64,000 nucleotides of DNA from contig NZ_SMNA01000001.1 of the NCBI RefSeq assembly GCF_004353825.1, positions 310,001 to 374,000 on the forward strand, written 5' to 3'. Numbering within the stretch: position 1 is the stretch's first letter; every line of letters begins with the position of its first letter. Source of the DNA: Occultella glacieicola (GTDB taxonomy: Bacteria; Actinomycetota; Actinomycetes; Actinomycetales; Beutenbergiaceae). The position numbers and the translations under genes are program-made. Of the stretch, positions 36,676-45,164 are shown one piece after another. The notes beneath the pieces are model-generated. The model was given only the letters and a program-made list of their open reading frames with translations. It was not told the DNA's origin and searched no databases.

Positions 36676-38528
36676 CCGAGACCACGACGGCACCGCCGCT
36701 CGAGCTCTTCGAACCCACCGACGAGCGTGACCGCCGGCTCGCCCGGGACGCGACCGGACTCCTGGGGGCGCTGAACGCGGCGGGCCTGCTGACCGCGCCG
36801 GATCTGCACGTGGCCAGGACCCTCGGCCGAGCCGCCGGTGGCATCGAGGTGACGTCCGCGGACGCGGCCCTGGTTGCGGCCGCGCTGGCGACCCGCGCCG
36901 TCCGCACCGGATCCGTGGCCGTGGACCTCGCCCAGCTCGACGCGGCGCTGCGCGCCCTCGAGAACCCGCCGGTCCTGCCGTGGGCAAATCCCGACGAGTG
37001 GCTCGAGCAGCTACGGGACAGTTCGCTCGTCCGCAAGGGCGCGCTGGTGCTCGAGCACGGGCTGGTCTACCTGCAGCGCTACCACCATCAGGAGGTCCAG
37101 GTCGTCGCCGACCTGATGGCGCGGGCTGCGCAGCCGGCGCCGGTCGTCGACGCCGACCTGCTCCAGGCGGGCCTGTCCCGGGTGTTCGGGGACGGCTGGG
37201 AGGAACAGCGGGACGCGGCCCGGGTGGCCATCGGCTCCTGGACCAGTGTCCTCACCGGTGGCCCGGGCACGGGCAAGACCAGCACGGTGGCCGGGGTGCT
37301 CGCCCTGCTGGCCGAGCAGGCCGAGCCGGGGCGGCCGCTACGGGTCGGGTTGGCCGCCCCGACCGGCAAGGCCGCCGCGCGCATGCAGGAGGCGGTCACG
37401 GACGCGCTCGAGCAGATCCTGGCGCGCACCGACGAGCCCGTCACCCGGGCGCTGCTCGAGCCGCTGGCGGGCGTGCGAGCGGTCACCCTGCACCGGCTAC
37501 TCGGCAGGCGGCCGGACTCCTCGACCCGGTTCCGTCACGACCGCGACCACCACCTGCCCCACGACGTGGTGCTCGTCGACGAGACGTCGATGGTCTCGCT
37601 GACCCACATGGCCAGGCTGCTCGAGGCCCTGCGCCCGACGACCCGGCTGATCCTGGTCGGCGACCCTGACCAGCTCGTCTCGGTCGATGCCGGCGCGGTC
37701 CTCGCGGACCTCGTCGCCGGCGCCGAGGAGGCCGCCGGGCCCGACCCGGGCCCGGTCGCCGTCGTCCGCTTGCTTACGCCACACCGCTTCGGCCGGACCA
37801 TCGGCGCCCTGGCGGACGCCGTGCGCCTGGGCGACGGGGACGCCGTCGTCGACGCCCTCCGTGCGGGCGGCCACGACTCCGGGGTGATCTGGGTCGAGGA
37901 TCCCGACCCGACCCGGGCCCTGCGGCCGATCCTGACCGACCACGCCCTCGCCGTCTACCGGGCCGCCCAGGCCGGTCGCGCCGACGACGCCCTTGACCTG
38001 CTCGGAAGGCGCCGGCTCCTGTGTGGCCACCGCGAGGGACCGTGGGGCGTGCGCACCTGGAACCGCCACGTCGAGGACTGGCTCACCGAGGACACCGGGG
38101 ACGTGCTCTACGACCCCATGTACGTCGGCCGTCCGCTGCTCGTCACCGCCAACGACTACGCGACGGGCGTCCTCAACGGGGACACCGGCGTGGTCGTCGC
38201 GACCCGGCGCGCGGACGGTACCCGCGGCCGGGTCGCCGTGATCCGGGGCAGTGCGGGCGACCAGCCGTTCGGTCCGAGCCGCCTCGGCGACGTCGACACG
38301 ATGCACGCCATGACGATCCACAAGGCGCAGGGCAGCCAGGCCGAGGAGATCACCGTGCTGCTCCCACCGGAGGACTCGCCGCTGCTGACCCGGGAGCTGT
38401 TCTACACGGCGATCACCCGGGCCGAGCGCACCGTGCGGGTGGTCGGCAGCGAGGCGGCCGTCCGAGCCGCGATCACACGCCGGGTCCAGCGCGCCAGCGG
38501 CCTGCGGCAGCGGCTCGCGACCGGCTGA
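36672..38528 (+). CDS. recD: Exodeoxyribonuclease V alpha subunit RecD
   Basis: 618 residues starting at an ATG that overlaps the recB stop (ATGA). A superfamily 1B 5'-3' helicase: Walker A LTGGPGTGKTSTVAG, motif II VLVDETSMVSLTHM, motif III LVGDPDQLVSVDAG, motif V MTIHKAQGSQAEEITVLLP and motif VI ELFYTAITRAERTVRVVG. The N-terminal region (1-190) is the RecC-contacting part. Presence of RecD means the enzyme is the full degradative RecBCD, not only RecBC. The gene ends 1 nt before the end of the convergent tetR-type gene, so there is no room for a terminator. Confidence 0.97.
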   Translation: MTETTTAPPLELFEPTDERDRRLARDATGLLGALNAAGLLTAPDLHVARTLGRAAGGIEVTSADAALVAAALATRAVRTGSVAVDLAQLDAALRALENPPVLPWANPDEWLEQLRDSSLVRKGALVLEHGLVYLQRYHHQEVQVVADLMARAAQPAPVVDADLLQAGLSRVFGDGWEEQRDAARVAIGSWTSVLTGGPGTGKTSTVAGVLALLAEQAEPGRPLRVGLAAPTGKAAARMQEAVTDALEQILARTDEPVTRALLEPLAGVRAVTLHRLLGRRPDSSTRFRHDRDHHLPHDVVLVDETSMVSLTHMARLLEALRPTTRLILVGDPDQLVSVDAGAVLADLVAGAEEAAGPDPGPVAVVRLLTPHRFGRTIGALADAVRLGDGDAVVDALRAGGHDSGVIWVEDPDPTRALRPILTDHALAVYRAAQAGRADDALDLLGRRRLLCGHREGPWGVRTWNRHVEDWLTEDTGDVLYDPMYVGRPLLVTANDYATGVLNGDTGVVVATRRADGTRGRVAVIRGSAGDQPFGPSRLGDVDTMHAMTIHKAQGSQAEEITVLLPPEDSPLLTRELFYTAITRAERTVRVVGSEAAVRAAITRRVQRASGLRQRLATG

Positions 38529-38529
38529 G

Positions 38530-39138
38530 TCAGACCGGCGGGCCCAAGGTGCGGCCCAGCGCCTCCAGCACCCGGTCCAACCCGGCCCGGCGCGAGTTCG
38601 CTTGGGTGGCGTACAGATGTCCGGCGGCGAGGGTCATCCACAGGTACAGCTCCACCCAGACCGGGTCCAGCCCCGGGTCGATCGAACCGTCGGACTGCCC
38701 GCGCCGGACCGTACGGGTCACGGGCTCGCGCGGCAGGGTGTCGCCGCCGGCGGCGACGGACACGGATGGATCGGCCAGGGCCTCGTCGGTGATCAGCGGG
38801 TTGTCGGCGAAGAGCAGGGACAGCACCGGGCCGAGCTCGAACAGGTGCTCACAGAGGCGCTCCAACGCGCTCAGACCGGTGCCCGCGCTCAGGTCGGCGG
38901 CGACGTGCGCGGCGATGATGCGTCGCGCCCCCTCCGCCTGCACCCGGGCGAGCAGCGAGGCGCGGTCGGAGAAGTGCCGGTACAGGGACGTCCTGCCGAC
39001 GCCGAGACGGCGTGCCACCTCGCTGAGCGAGGCGGAGGGGTCGGCCGCGAGGATCTCGATCGCGCCGTCGATCATCGCCTGCCGCGAGAGCGCACCGACG
39101 CCCTGGGCCGGGTGGTCGGCATCGCGCGTCCTGGTCAC
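38530..39138 (-). CDS. TetR-family transcriptional regulator
   Basis: 202 residues from a GTG at 39138. N-terminal helix-turn-helix at about 25-65 (ASLSEVARRLGVGRTSLYRHFSDRASLLARV) and an all-helical ligand-binding domain with no recognisable ligand signature. On the minus strand TAGAGT (39151-39146) would be a -10 about 8 nt from the start, so the message may be leaderless. The gene is divergent from a membrane protein with a PH-like domain across a long symmetric operator (39142-39180) that it probably binds, repressing both genes. It converges on recD with a single intervening base. Confidence 0.9.
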   Translation of the reverse strand: MTRTRDADHPAQGVGALSRQAMIDGAIEILAADPSASLSEVARRLGVGRTSLYRHFSDRASLLARVQAEGARRIIAAHVAADLSAGTGLSALERLCEHLFELGPVLSLLFADNPLITDEALADPSVSVAAGGDTLPREPVTRTVRRGQSDGSIDPGLDPVWVELYLWMTLAAGHLYATQANSRRAGLDRVLEALGRTLGPPV

Positions 39139-39141
39139 CTG

Positions 39142-39180
39142 TGGAACTCTACCGTACCGGGCTGGTACAGTGCTGTTCCA
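39142..39180. promoter_or_regulatory. Symmetric operator with mirrored promoters between tetR-type and membrane-protein genes
   Basis: Two nested inverted repeats share one centre at 39161: TGGAAC / GTTCCA (39142-39147, 39175-39180) and GTACC / GGTAC (39154-39158, 39164-39168). Each half contains a -10-like hexamer, TAGAGT on the minus strand (39151-39146) and TACAGT on the plus strand (39166-39171). Occupation would block both promoters. Confidence 0.7.
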
Positions 39181-39197
39181 CCACGTGGGAGGGGATC

Positions 39198-39788
39198 ATG
39201 GCACGGGACTTCAACGCAATGGACGACTACCACCGACGTCTCGCGGAAGGCGCCGCCGAGGCACCGGAGCCGAGCGCCGCCGTCGGGCCCCGACCGCCGT
39301 CGAGCGACGAGCCGGCCACCGTGCTCGCGATGGGCACACAGGACAAGTGGCTGGTCGCGGTGATCGGCGCCGCGCTCGGGGTCGGCGTGGGCTTCCTGCT
39401 GCCCTGGCTGGGCACGGTCGCCGCCCGGTACCCGATCCCGTTCGCCGGGCCGATCGAACACCTCAGCTCCTTCGAGGCGCCGGAGCTGATGGTGCTGCGT
39501 CCGGTCATCGGTGCCTTGGTCGGTCTCGTCGTGGCCGCGGTCGTGATCTCCGGGAGTCCTCGCATCACCGTCTCCGGCGCCGAGATCCGGATCGTCAAGG
39601 GGGACGACGAGCGCCGCATCGAGCGGGCCCAGGTGGCCGGCGTGTACCGGGAGGGCAGCGCGCTGATGATCGACTCCGTCGAGGGCCGGCAGCTGTACAA
39701 GGGCGACGTCGAGGCGCCGCGGGTGAAGGTCCGGGATGCGTTCGTCGCCCACGGCTACCCGTGGGAGATGGTGGACGCCAAGGGCTGA
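39198..39788 (+). CDS. Two-helix membrane protein with PH-like domain (YqeB-like)
   Basis: 196 residues from an ATG at 39198 with GGGAGGGG upstream; an earlier in-frame codon at 39141 lies inside the operator and is not used. Two membrane helices at about 51-75 (LVAVIGAALGVGVGFLLPWLG) and 105-125 (LRPVIGALVGLVVAAVVISG). Then a PH-like beta domain (PRITVSGAEIRIVKGDDERRIERAQVAGVYREGSALMI), ending KVRDAFVAHGYPWEMVD. This layout matches what I know of the YqeB family, whose function is unknown. It is divergent from a TetR regulator through a shared symmetric operator, so expression should rise when that repressor binds its ligand. Confidence 0.8.
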   Translation: MARDFNAMDDYHRRLAEGAAEAPEPSAAVGPRPPSSDEPATVLAMGTQDKWLVAVIGAALGVGVGFLLPWLGTVAARYPIPFAGPIEHLSSFEAPELMVLRPVIGALVGLVVAAVVISGSPRITVSGAEIRIVKGDDERRIERAQVAGVYREGSALMIDSVEGRQLYKGDVEAPRVKVRDAFVAHGYPWEMVDAKG

Positions 39789-39794
39789 GTCACC

Positions 39795-40385
39795 TCAGGA
39801 GTCGGTGGCCGGCCACGCCGCGCGCAGGTCGTCCCACTCCTCGCGGAGCACGCCCATGACGACCGAGTCGTGGACCCCGCCCGACCAGCGCCGTGCCCGG
39901 CGGAACCGCCCCTCCTCCACGAAACCGAGTCGGCGGCCGACGCCGATCATGCCCTCGTTGCCCGAGTAGGTGGCGAAATCGAGGCGGAGGGCGTCGGTGG
40001 TGTCGAAGAGGTAGGAGGTCCACAGCGCCATCGCCTCGGTGGCCAGGCCGCGGCCCCAGTACGCCTCGTCGTGGATGCCGATGCCGAGGCGCCGCCAGTC
40101 GGTCTCGCGGCTCTCCCAGTACCAGCTCACGGCACCCACGAGCGTGTCCTCGGAACGGTCCACCACCGCGAGCATGCCGCGCGGATCGGGGCGAGCCGCC
40201 TCCTCGGTCGCCGCCAGCGTGAGGATCCCGACCCGCATCGCCTCCATCGACTCCGCGGTGGGCGCCGCGAAGTACGGGCCGTTCGTCAGGTGCCAGGGGC
40301 GCGCCGGGTCCAGCAGTGAACGGACCCGCGGGTCGTCGGCCACGGTCCAGTCCCGCAGTTGCACGCGGGTTCCGGTGATCTCCAT
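39795..40385 (-). CDS. GNAT acetyltransferase, RimJ/RimL-like
   Basis: 196 residues from an ATG at 40385. The N-terminus TGTRVQLRDWTVADDPRVRSLLDPARPWHLTNGPYF is the RimJ/RimL-type opening. The acetyl-CoA loop is YWGRGLATEAMALWTSYLF (the R-G-x-A form), and the C-terminal DFATYSGNEGMIGVGRRLGFVEEGRFRRARRWSGG is the standard ending in which the N-N-x-S position reads GNEGM. The family acetylates ribosomal-protein N-termini, antibiotics or small amines; no substrate can be named. It converges on the PH-like membrane gene with a 6-nt gap and has the palindromic repeat element copy 2 upstream. Confidence 0.9.
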   Translation of the reverse strand: MEITGTRVQLRDWTVADDPRVRSLLDPARPWHLTNGPYFAAPTAESMEAMRVGILTLAATEEAARPDPRGMLAVVDRSEDTLVGAVSWYWESRETDWRRLGIGIHDEAYWGRGLATEAMALWTSYLFDTTDALRLDFATYSGNEGMIGVGRRLGFVEEGRFRRARRWSGGVHDSVVMGVLREEWDDLRAAWPATDS

Positions 40386-40471
40386 CGGTGCCCACCGTAG
40401 GACACGGTTCGTCCAGTGCCCGACGGCGGGGCGGGGCGACCCGGTGGGTCGACCGGTGGTTCGCCGCGGCG

Positions 40472-40561
40472 CGCTTCCGCGGAAGCGTGGGGACCGACAT
40501 CGCACGTGGCGCCCTGACCTCGCACGACCACACGGTGCGAGGTCAGGGCCTCACGTGCGAT
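40472..40561. repeat. Intergenic palindromic repeat element, copy 2
   Basis: A perfect 16-bp palindrome CGCTTCCGCGGAAGCG (40472-40487) is followed by a 27-bp inverted repeat (40499-40525 and 40535-40561; 25 of 27 pairs) with a 9-nt loop. Both parts resemble the element at 27733-27824 in reverse order, sharing ATCGCAC, TGGCGC, CTGAC and TTCCGCGGAA. It lies in the 198-bp gene-free space between the GNAT and MarR genes. Confidence 0.8.
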
Positions 40562-40583
40562 CTCACCGCTGAACGCGGGTCGG

Positions 40584-41051
40584 TCAGCCGCGGCGCTGGT
40601 CGGCGACCCGGTCGAGGATCGCCTCACCGACGCGTCCGAAGGTGGCCAGGTCCTGGGCGCTGACGGCGTCGACCACGAGTGTGCGCGCGTGCCGGACGTG
40701 ACCGGGTGCGGCCGCCTCCACGCGGTCGCGGCCCTCGTCGGTCAGGATCGCGTTCGTGGCCCGGCGGTCGTCGGCACAGGTCTCCCGCCGGACCAGGTCC
40801 TGGCGCTCGAGTCGCTGCACCACGTGGGACAGCCGGGACAGCGAGCCGTTCGTGAGTTCCGCGAGGGCGCTCATCCGCAGCACGCCGTCGTCGGACTCGG
40901 CGAGCATCGCCAGGACCATGTACTCATAGAAGCTCAGCCCGGCGTCCCGGGTGAGCTGGGCGTCGAGGGCGCCGGGCAGCTTCGTGATCAGGCCCGTGAG
41001 CGCGAGCCACGTTGCGCGCTCCTCCTGGGTCAGCCAGTGCGGCTCCGACAT
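40584..41051 (-). CDS. MarR-family transcriptional regulator
   Basis: 155 residues. The ATG at 41051 is preferred because AGGAG lies 5 nt upstream; a GTG two codons earlier overlaps that site. Winged helix: LSFYEYMVLAMLAESDDGVLRMSALAELTNGSLSRLSHVVQRLERQDLVRRETCADDRRATNAILTDEG without gaps, covering residues about 40-110, with the wing containing the family's DxRxx motif (ADDRRATN). MarR proteins sense phenolic or oxidising ligands and repress divergent or adjacent genes. There is no divergent gene here, since the AarF gene is on the same strand beyond 41148, so self-regulation through the AT-rich site at 41063-41077 is the simplest guess. Confidence 0.92.
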   Translation of the reverse strand: MSEPHWLTQEERATWLALTGLITKLPGALDAQLTRDAGLSFYEYMVLAMLAESDDGVLRMSALAELTNGSLSRLSHVVQRLERQDLVRRETCADDRRATNAILTDEGRDRVEAAAPGHVRHARTLVVDAVSAQDLATFGRVGEAILDRVADQRRG

Positions 41052-41062
41052 CTCCACTCCTT

Positions 41063-41077
41063 TTGTTTATGGTTCAA
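41063..41077. promoter_or_regulatory. AT-rich imperfect palindrome upstream of the marR-type gene
   Basis: TTGTTTATGGTTCAA, with TTG/CAA ends and a central AT-rich block, lies between the Shine-Dalgarno of the MarR gene and the end of the AarF gene. It stands out in base composition from its surroundings and has the size of a MarR-dimer site. Confidence 0.45.
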
Positions 41078-41147
41078 GTAATCCTAGTTGCGGTGTGTCA
41101 TCTGTCAAGGCTCCGCGCAGCGGCGCCGCCGAGGGGTGGCCCCGCGG

Positions 41148-43133
41148 TCAGCCCTCGTCGGTCTCCCGTCGGAAGATCACGATCAGCACCCGGAGCACGA
41201 GAATGACGCTGATGCACAGCAGGGTGCTCCCGAGCACGTGGTAGACCCCGATCTCCGGAGTGACCAGGGGACCGGGGCCGACGGCGAACAGCACGACGGA
41301 CATGAGGCCCGCGGTCGCTCCCAGGAGCGCCAGCAGCGCCAGGTGCCACAGCCCGGTCACGAACCGCCGGTCCCGTGGGTCGGCCAGCAGCCTGACGCCG
41401 AGGGACAGCCGCCCGTGCTCGGCGGCGTCGGCCAACCGGTCCGCCCGGCGGGGCAGCCGTCGCAGGATCGGCAGTGCGGTGGCGAGCTCGTGGGTGACGC
41501 TGGCCCGCACCGCGTCCGGAGTGAGTTCCCGGGCGATCCGGCTCGCTCCCGCGGCCCGGGTGGCGCCGAGGAGGTCGTACCCGGGATCGATGCTGGTGAC
41601 CGTCCCCTCGAGGGTGGCCACAGCCCGGAACACCGCCGCGACCTCCGGTCGGATGCCCAGCCGCTGCGTCGCCACGAGCCGGAACAGCGCCCCGAACGCG
41701 GCCGCGCCGTCGGTGCTGCCGGCCGTGGTGAACCGCAGGATGATGATGCCGATCTCCTGCTCCAGGCCGCGTTCGTCGACGTGCTCGGGCCGGTCCACGA
41801 GTTCCAGGAGCGCGTCGGTGGCGGCGAGGGAGTCGCCGGAGCCGAGCGCGGCGACGAGCCGGCCGACGTTCGCGCGGGTGACCGATCCGAGCCTGCCCAC
41901 GGAGCCCAGGTCGAGCATGGCGAGGGTGCCGTCGGCCTCGACGAGCAGGTTCCCCGGGTGCAGGTCCACGTGGAAGATGCCACTGGTCAGCAGCTGCTCG
42001 ATCACGACGTGCAGGAGGGTGTCGGCGACCTCCCGACGGCGCTCCGCGCCGAGAGCGGCGAGCCGCTCCTCGGCCGCACCGAGGGGGATGCCGGCCATCC
42101 GCTCCATGACCAGCACGCGCGGTGTGCACAGGTCCGTCCGCGGGATCGGCACCCGGACCCCCGCGGTTCCCTCGGCGCGCAGGGCGGTCGCGACCGAGAG
42201 CATGTTGCCCGACTCGATCGTGAAGTCGAGTTCCTCGGCGAGGGCGTCCGAGAAGCCGTCCACGAGCCCCGGCAGGCCGAAGGTCGCGCCCCATTCGGTT
42301 CGGGCCGCGAGGGTGCGGGCCAGCCGGGCGATGATGTCCAGGTCGCGCTCGACCTCCGTGCTGATGCCGGGCCGCTGTGCCTTGACGACCACCTCGGAGC
42401 CGTCCAACAAGCGGGCGGCATGGACCTGCGCCACCGACGCGGCGGCCAGGGGCTCGGGGTCGATGGACTCGAACACGTCCGCGATGTCGCGGCCGAGCTC
42501 GGACTCCAGCACGCGGCGGACCCGGTCCCAGGGCACCGGCGGCGCGTCGTCCTGCAACGCGGCCAGCTCCGTCGTGAACTCGACCGGCAGCAGGTCGCGC
42601 CGGGTCGAGAGCTGCTGCCCGAGCTTGACGAAGGTGACGCCGCCGTCCTCGAGCGCCCGGCGCAGCGACCGGGCCAGGTCGCGCCGCTCCGGGGCGGTCC
42701 GCACGCCCCGGTGCACCCGTCCCCGCAGGAACCTGGACAGTCCGTGCTTGGCCAGCACCCTCAGGATGTGCAGGTAGCGACGCGTGCGGGACAGCCGGGT
42801 CCGGCCGGACCGCCACAGCTCCAGCGGACCCGGCAGGGACCCGTCCGGGACCAGCGCCTCGATGATCACGAGGATCGCCATCGCCATGATCACCACGAAC
42901 CCGGACAGGAGCGCGACGTACAGACCCAGCGTGAGCGGGTCCTGGCCCACCTCCGGCGCCGGAAGGATCCACTCGAGCACCGCCGGGCCCAGGGTGCCCG
43001 CGATGAAGGCGGCCACGATCGTGCGCAGCAGGCCCATCCGCACGCCCAGCAGCCTGCGCACGAACAGTGCGAAGACGACCACGGAGAAGATCACACTGAC
43101 GACGGTGAGTGAGCTCCCCAGGAAGTCGATCAT
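41148..43133 (-). CDS. AarF/UbiB/ABC1-family atypical kinase, membrane-anchored
   Basis: 661 residues from an ATG at 43133. About three N-terminal membrane helices (8-28, 35-55, 70-93), then the UbiB-like kinase core (about 150-480). The family signature KxGQ is at Lys170 (FVKLGQQLSTRRDLLP). The A-rich loop is AAASVAQVHAARL, in place of the glycine-rich loop, and EELDFTIE, FHVDLHPGNLL and AMLDLGSVG supply the catalytic and Mg2+ residues. A further hydrophobic pair is at 585-655. UbiB/COQ8 proteins are ATPases that support quinone synthesis and lipid homeostasis; in actinobacteria the link would be menaquinone or lipids, which is inference. All core motifs are intact. Confidence 0.92.
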   Translation of the reverse strand: MIDFLGSSLTVVSVIFSVVVFALFVRRLLGVRMGLLRTIVAAFIAGTLGPAVLEWILPAPEVGQDPLTLGLYVALLSGFVVIMAMAILVIIEALVPDGSLPGPLELWRSGRTRLSRTRRYLHILRVLAKHGLSRFLRGRVHRGVRTAPERRDLARSLRRALEDGGVTFVKLGQQLSTRRDLLPVEFTTELAALQDDAPPVPWDRVRRVLESELGRDIADVFESIDPEPLAAASVAQVHAARLLDGSEVVVKAQRPGISTEVERDLDIIARLARTLAARTEWGATFGLPGLVDGFSDALAEELDFTIESGNMLSVATALRAEGTAGVRVPIPRTDLCTPRVLVMERMAGIPLGAAEERLAALGAERRREVADTLLHVVIEQLLTSGIFHVDLHPGNLLVEADGTLAMLDLGSVGRLGSVTRANVGRLVAALGSGDSLAATDALLELVDRPEHVDERGLEQEIGIIILRFTTAGSTDGAAAFGALFRLVATQRLGIRPEVAAVFRAVATLEGTVTSIDPGYDLLGATRAAGASRIARELTPDAVRASVTHELATALPILRRLPRRADRLADAAEHGRLSLGVRLLADPRDRRFVTGLWHLALLALLGATAGLMSVVLFAVGPGPLVTPEIGVYHVLGSTLLCISVILVLRVLIVIFRRETDEG

Positions 43134-43201
43134 GGGCCCGAGTCTCCCGGCAACAGGCGGGCGGCGGCAAACCTCTCAGGGGTGAGTGCAGCGCCGCTCA
43201 C

Positions 43202-43639
43202 TCATCCGGAGGAGGGAGGAACCTGACCGAGGTCGTCCCACTCGGCGACCAGGCGGGGCGGGCTGACCAGCCGGTAGGAGGCGTCCACCAGCTCGAACAC
43301 CTCGTCCCAGTCGACCTGCGCCACCGTGGTGCCGCCCCGAGCGAGGTCCAGCCCGATCCAGCCGTACGCCCCCTCGTACGCGGGCAGGTAGTACCGCTCG
43401 TCCTGCTCCAGGGCCGGGCGCTCGGCCTCGTCCGGCAGCACCAGGATCGAGTGGTCGTACCGGACCCGGGTGGCGGCCGGGCCCTTCGTGCCACCTCCGT
43501 AGGTGACGAAGATCTTCGCGGTGCGGAACGTCGGCCGGCCGTGGCTGACCCGCTCGGAGACCCCGGGGAACCGGCCACAGATCGCCCGGACCCGGGCCAG
43601 GTAGGGGTCATCGTCGTCGAACATCTGCGGGTGCGCCAT
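43202..43639 (-). CDS. MmcQ/YjbR-family protein
   Basis: 145 residues from an ATG at 43639. The family pattern is clear: VRAICGRFPGVSERVSHGRPTFRTAKIFVTYG at 17-48, then PALEQDERYYLPAYEGAYGWIGLDL and the final helix VFELVDASYRLVSPPRLVAEW. The YjbR/MmcQ fold is a small double-wing-like domain in cytosolic proteins; some are described as DNA-binding, but the cellular role is unclear. It sits alone between the AarF gene (same strand) and the divergent LssY-C protein gene, with 73 bp to the latter, so the two may share a control region. Confidence 0.92.
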   Translation of the reverse strand: MAHPQMFDDDDPYLARVRAICGRFPGVSERVSHGRPTFRTAKIFVTYGGGTKGPAATRVRYDHSILVLPDEAERPALEQDERYYLPAYEGAYGWIGLDLARGGTTVAQVDWDEVFELVDASYRLVSPPRLVAEWDDLGQVPPSSG

Positions 43640-43712
43640 GGTGCCTCTCAGAGCGGGGTCGGCAACAGCGTGGGGCCCTCGTGCAGTCCCGCCGCCACGT
43701 TACCGTTGCAGC

Positions 43713-45077
43713 ATGCGAGGGACGCTGAGCGAACGGGCCCATGCGGCCGTCGAGGAGGTGCAGGAGAACCCGATCCGGTTCGCGGACCGCGTGTTCTTCA
43801 CCTTCGCGACCATCGCCGCCGGGTGGCTCGCGTTCCTCCTGATCCACCAGTTCGTCACGGCCGGCTGGCGCCACCTCTGGGCGTTCCTGCCGTTCTGGCT
43901 GATCGTCACCTACCTGCTGCTGCCACGGATCCACTCGCTGCTCACGAAGGTCTACGTGCCGGACTACTTCATCGGCCGGTCCCGGACCCGTGAGGGCTTG
44001 CTCGGGGACCCGGTGAACGTCGGATTCCGGGGCAAGGAGGACCGCATCCACGAGGCCATGCTCCGCGCCGGGTGGCACCGGGCCGACGAGATCAACCTGA
44101 CCAGCAGCCGCCGGATGGTGGTCTCCACGCTGATGCGCCGGTCCTACCCGGACGCGCCGGTGAGCCCGCTCTACCTGTTCGGGCGTCGGCAGCGGTTCAC
44201 CTACCAGCAGGAGGTCGAGGGGAACCCCGCCAAGCGCCACCACGTGCGGTTCTGGCCCTGCCCGAAGGGCTGGCGGCTGCCCGGCGGACACCGCGCGAAC
44301 TGGCTGGCTGCCGGGACCTATGACACCGCCGTCGGCCTCAATCTGTTCACGCTGCAGGTGACCCACCGGATCGACGCGGACATCGATGCCGAGCGCGACC
44401 ATATCGTCGCGACCCTGACCGCGCCCGAGGCCGAGAACGCCGGCATCCGGGTGAAGCACCTCGAGAACTTCTCCACGGGGTACCACGCGCGCAACGGCGG
44501 CGGCGACGCGATCCGCACCGACGGGGACCTGCCGATCGTCGACCTGCGGGCGCTGCCGCCGGCGTCGGCGGAGATCGCGGCGACCGTCGCCTCCGATCGC
44601 CGCGACGCCGAGCAGGGCCGGGCGGTGCCGCTGACCGTCGCCCTCGGTCTGCTGATGATGCTGCTGCGCGTCGTGGCCGGGGTGTTCTCCCTGAGCTGGG
44701 TGCTGCACCTGGCCCGCGAGTCGATCGGCGACCTCCGGATCCTCGCCCCGATCATGGATCTCGGCTTCAGCGTCGAGCAGGGATTCGTGCTCGTCCGCCT
44801 GGTCATCGTCAGCTACCTGCTCGCCTACCTCCTGCTCTCCTATCTGGTCTACCGCGGCTCCAACTGGGCCCGGATGGTCACCATGGCGATCAGCGCGGTG
44901 AGCATCATCCTGTACGCCGTGCTGTGGCTGACCGGCGCCCCGGAGAGCGCGCTCTCGAGCAATCTGATCGGGTCCTCGCTGGAGATCCTGGTGCTCCTCG
45001 CCTTCTCGGGGGAGACGGCGCGGCGCTTCACGAGTGGGAAGAACCCCGCCCGGAACCATCCGATCGACGGCGTCTGA
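43713..45077 (+). CDS. Membrane protein with LssY C-terminal-like domain
   Basis: 454 residues from an ATG at 43713. Two N-terminal membrane helices (about 29-50 and 55-76), a soluble domain of about 220 residues and four C-terminal helices (about 305-440). The soluble domain carries the LssY-C pattern: GDPVNVGFRGKEDRIHEAMLRAGWHRADEINL, SPLYLFGRRQRFTYQQEVEGNPAKRHHVRFW and NWLAAGTYDTAVGLNLFTLQVTHRIDADIDAERDHI. LssY-C domains occur in lipid-phosphatase-like and surface proteins; no catalytic role is established. It ends 28 bp before the iron boxes of the haem operon and is probably not part of that regulon. Confidence 0.82.
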   Translation: MRGTLSERAHAAVEEVQENPIRFADRVFFTFATIAAGWLAFLLIHQFVTAGWRHLWAFLPFWLIVTYLLLPRIHSLLTKVYVPDYFIGRSRTREGLLGDPVNVGFRGKEDRIHEAMLRAGWHRADEINLTSSRRMVVSTLMRRSYPDAPVSPLYLFGRRQRFTYQQEVEGNPAKRHHVRFWPCPKGWRLPGGHRANWLAAGTYDTAVGLNLFTLQVTHRIDADIDAERDHIVATLTAPEAENAGIRVKHLENFSTGYHARNGGGDAIRTDGDLPIVDLRALPPASAEIAATVASDRRDAEQGRAVPLTVALGLLMMLLRVVAGVFSLSWVLHLARESIGDLRILAPIMDLGFSVEQGFVLVRLVIVSYLLAYLLLSYLVYRGSNWARMVTMAISAVSIILYAVLWLTGAPESALSSNLIGSSLEILVLLAFSGETARRFTSGKNPARNHPIDGV

Positions 45078-45105
45078 GTGTGAGACCGGTCACTCCGTGA
45101 ACCTA

Positions 45106-45124
45106 TTAGGCAAGCCTTGCCTTG
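45106..45124. promoter_or_regulatory. DtxR/IdeR-type iron box 1 upstream of hmuT
   Basis: TTAGGCAAGCCTTGCCTTG matches 12 of 19 positions of the DtxR/IdeR consensus TTAGGTTAGGCTAACCTAA as I know it. It is 1 bp from a second box and 40 bp before the hmuT start, fitting iron-dependent repression. Confidence 0.8.
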
Positions 45125-45125
45125 T

Positions 45126-45144
45126 TTAGGTTAGCCTCTCCTGA
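45126..45144. promoter_or_regulatory. DtxR/IdeR-type iron box 2 upstream of hmuT
   Basis: TTAGGTTAGCCTCTCCTGA matches 15 of 19 consensus positions, including the whole left half. The tandem arrangement suggests two repressor dimer pairs and tight control. Confidence 0.85.
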
Positions 45145-45164
45145 GAACAGGGAGGTGGGTGCGC

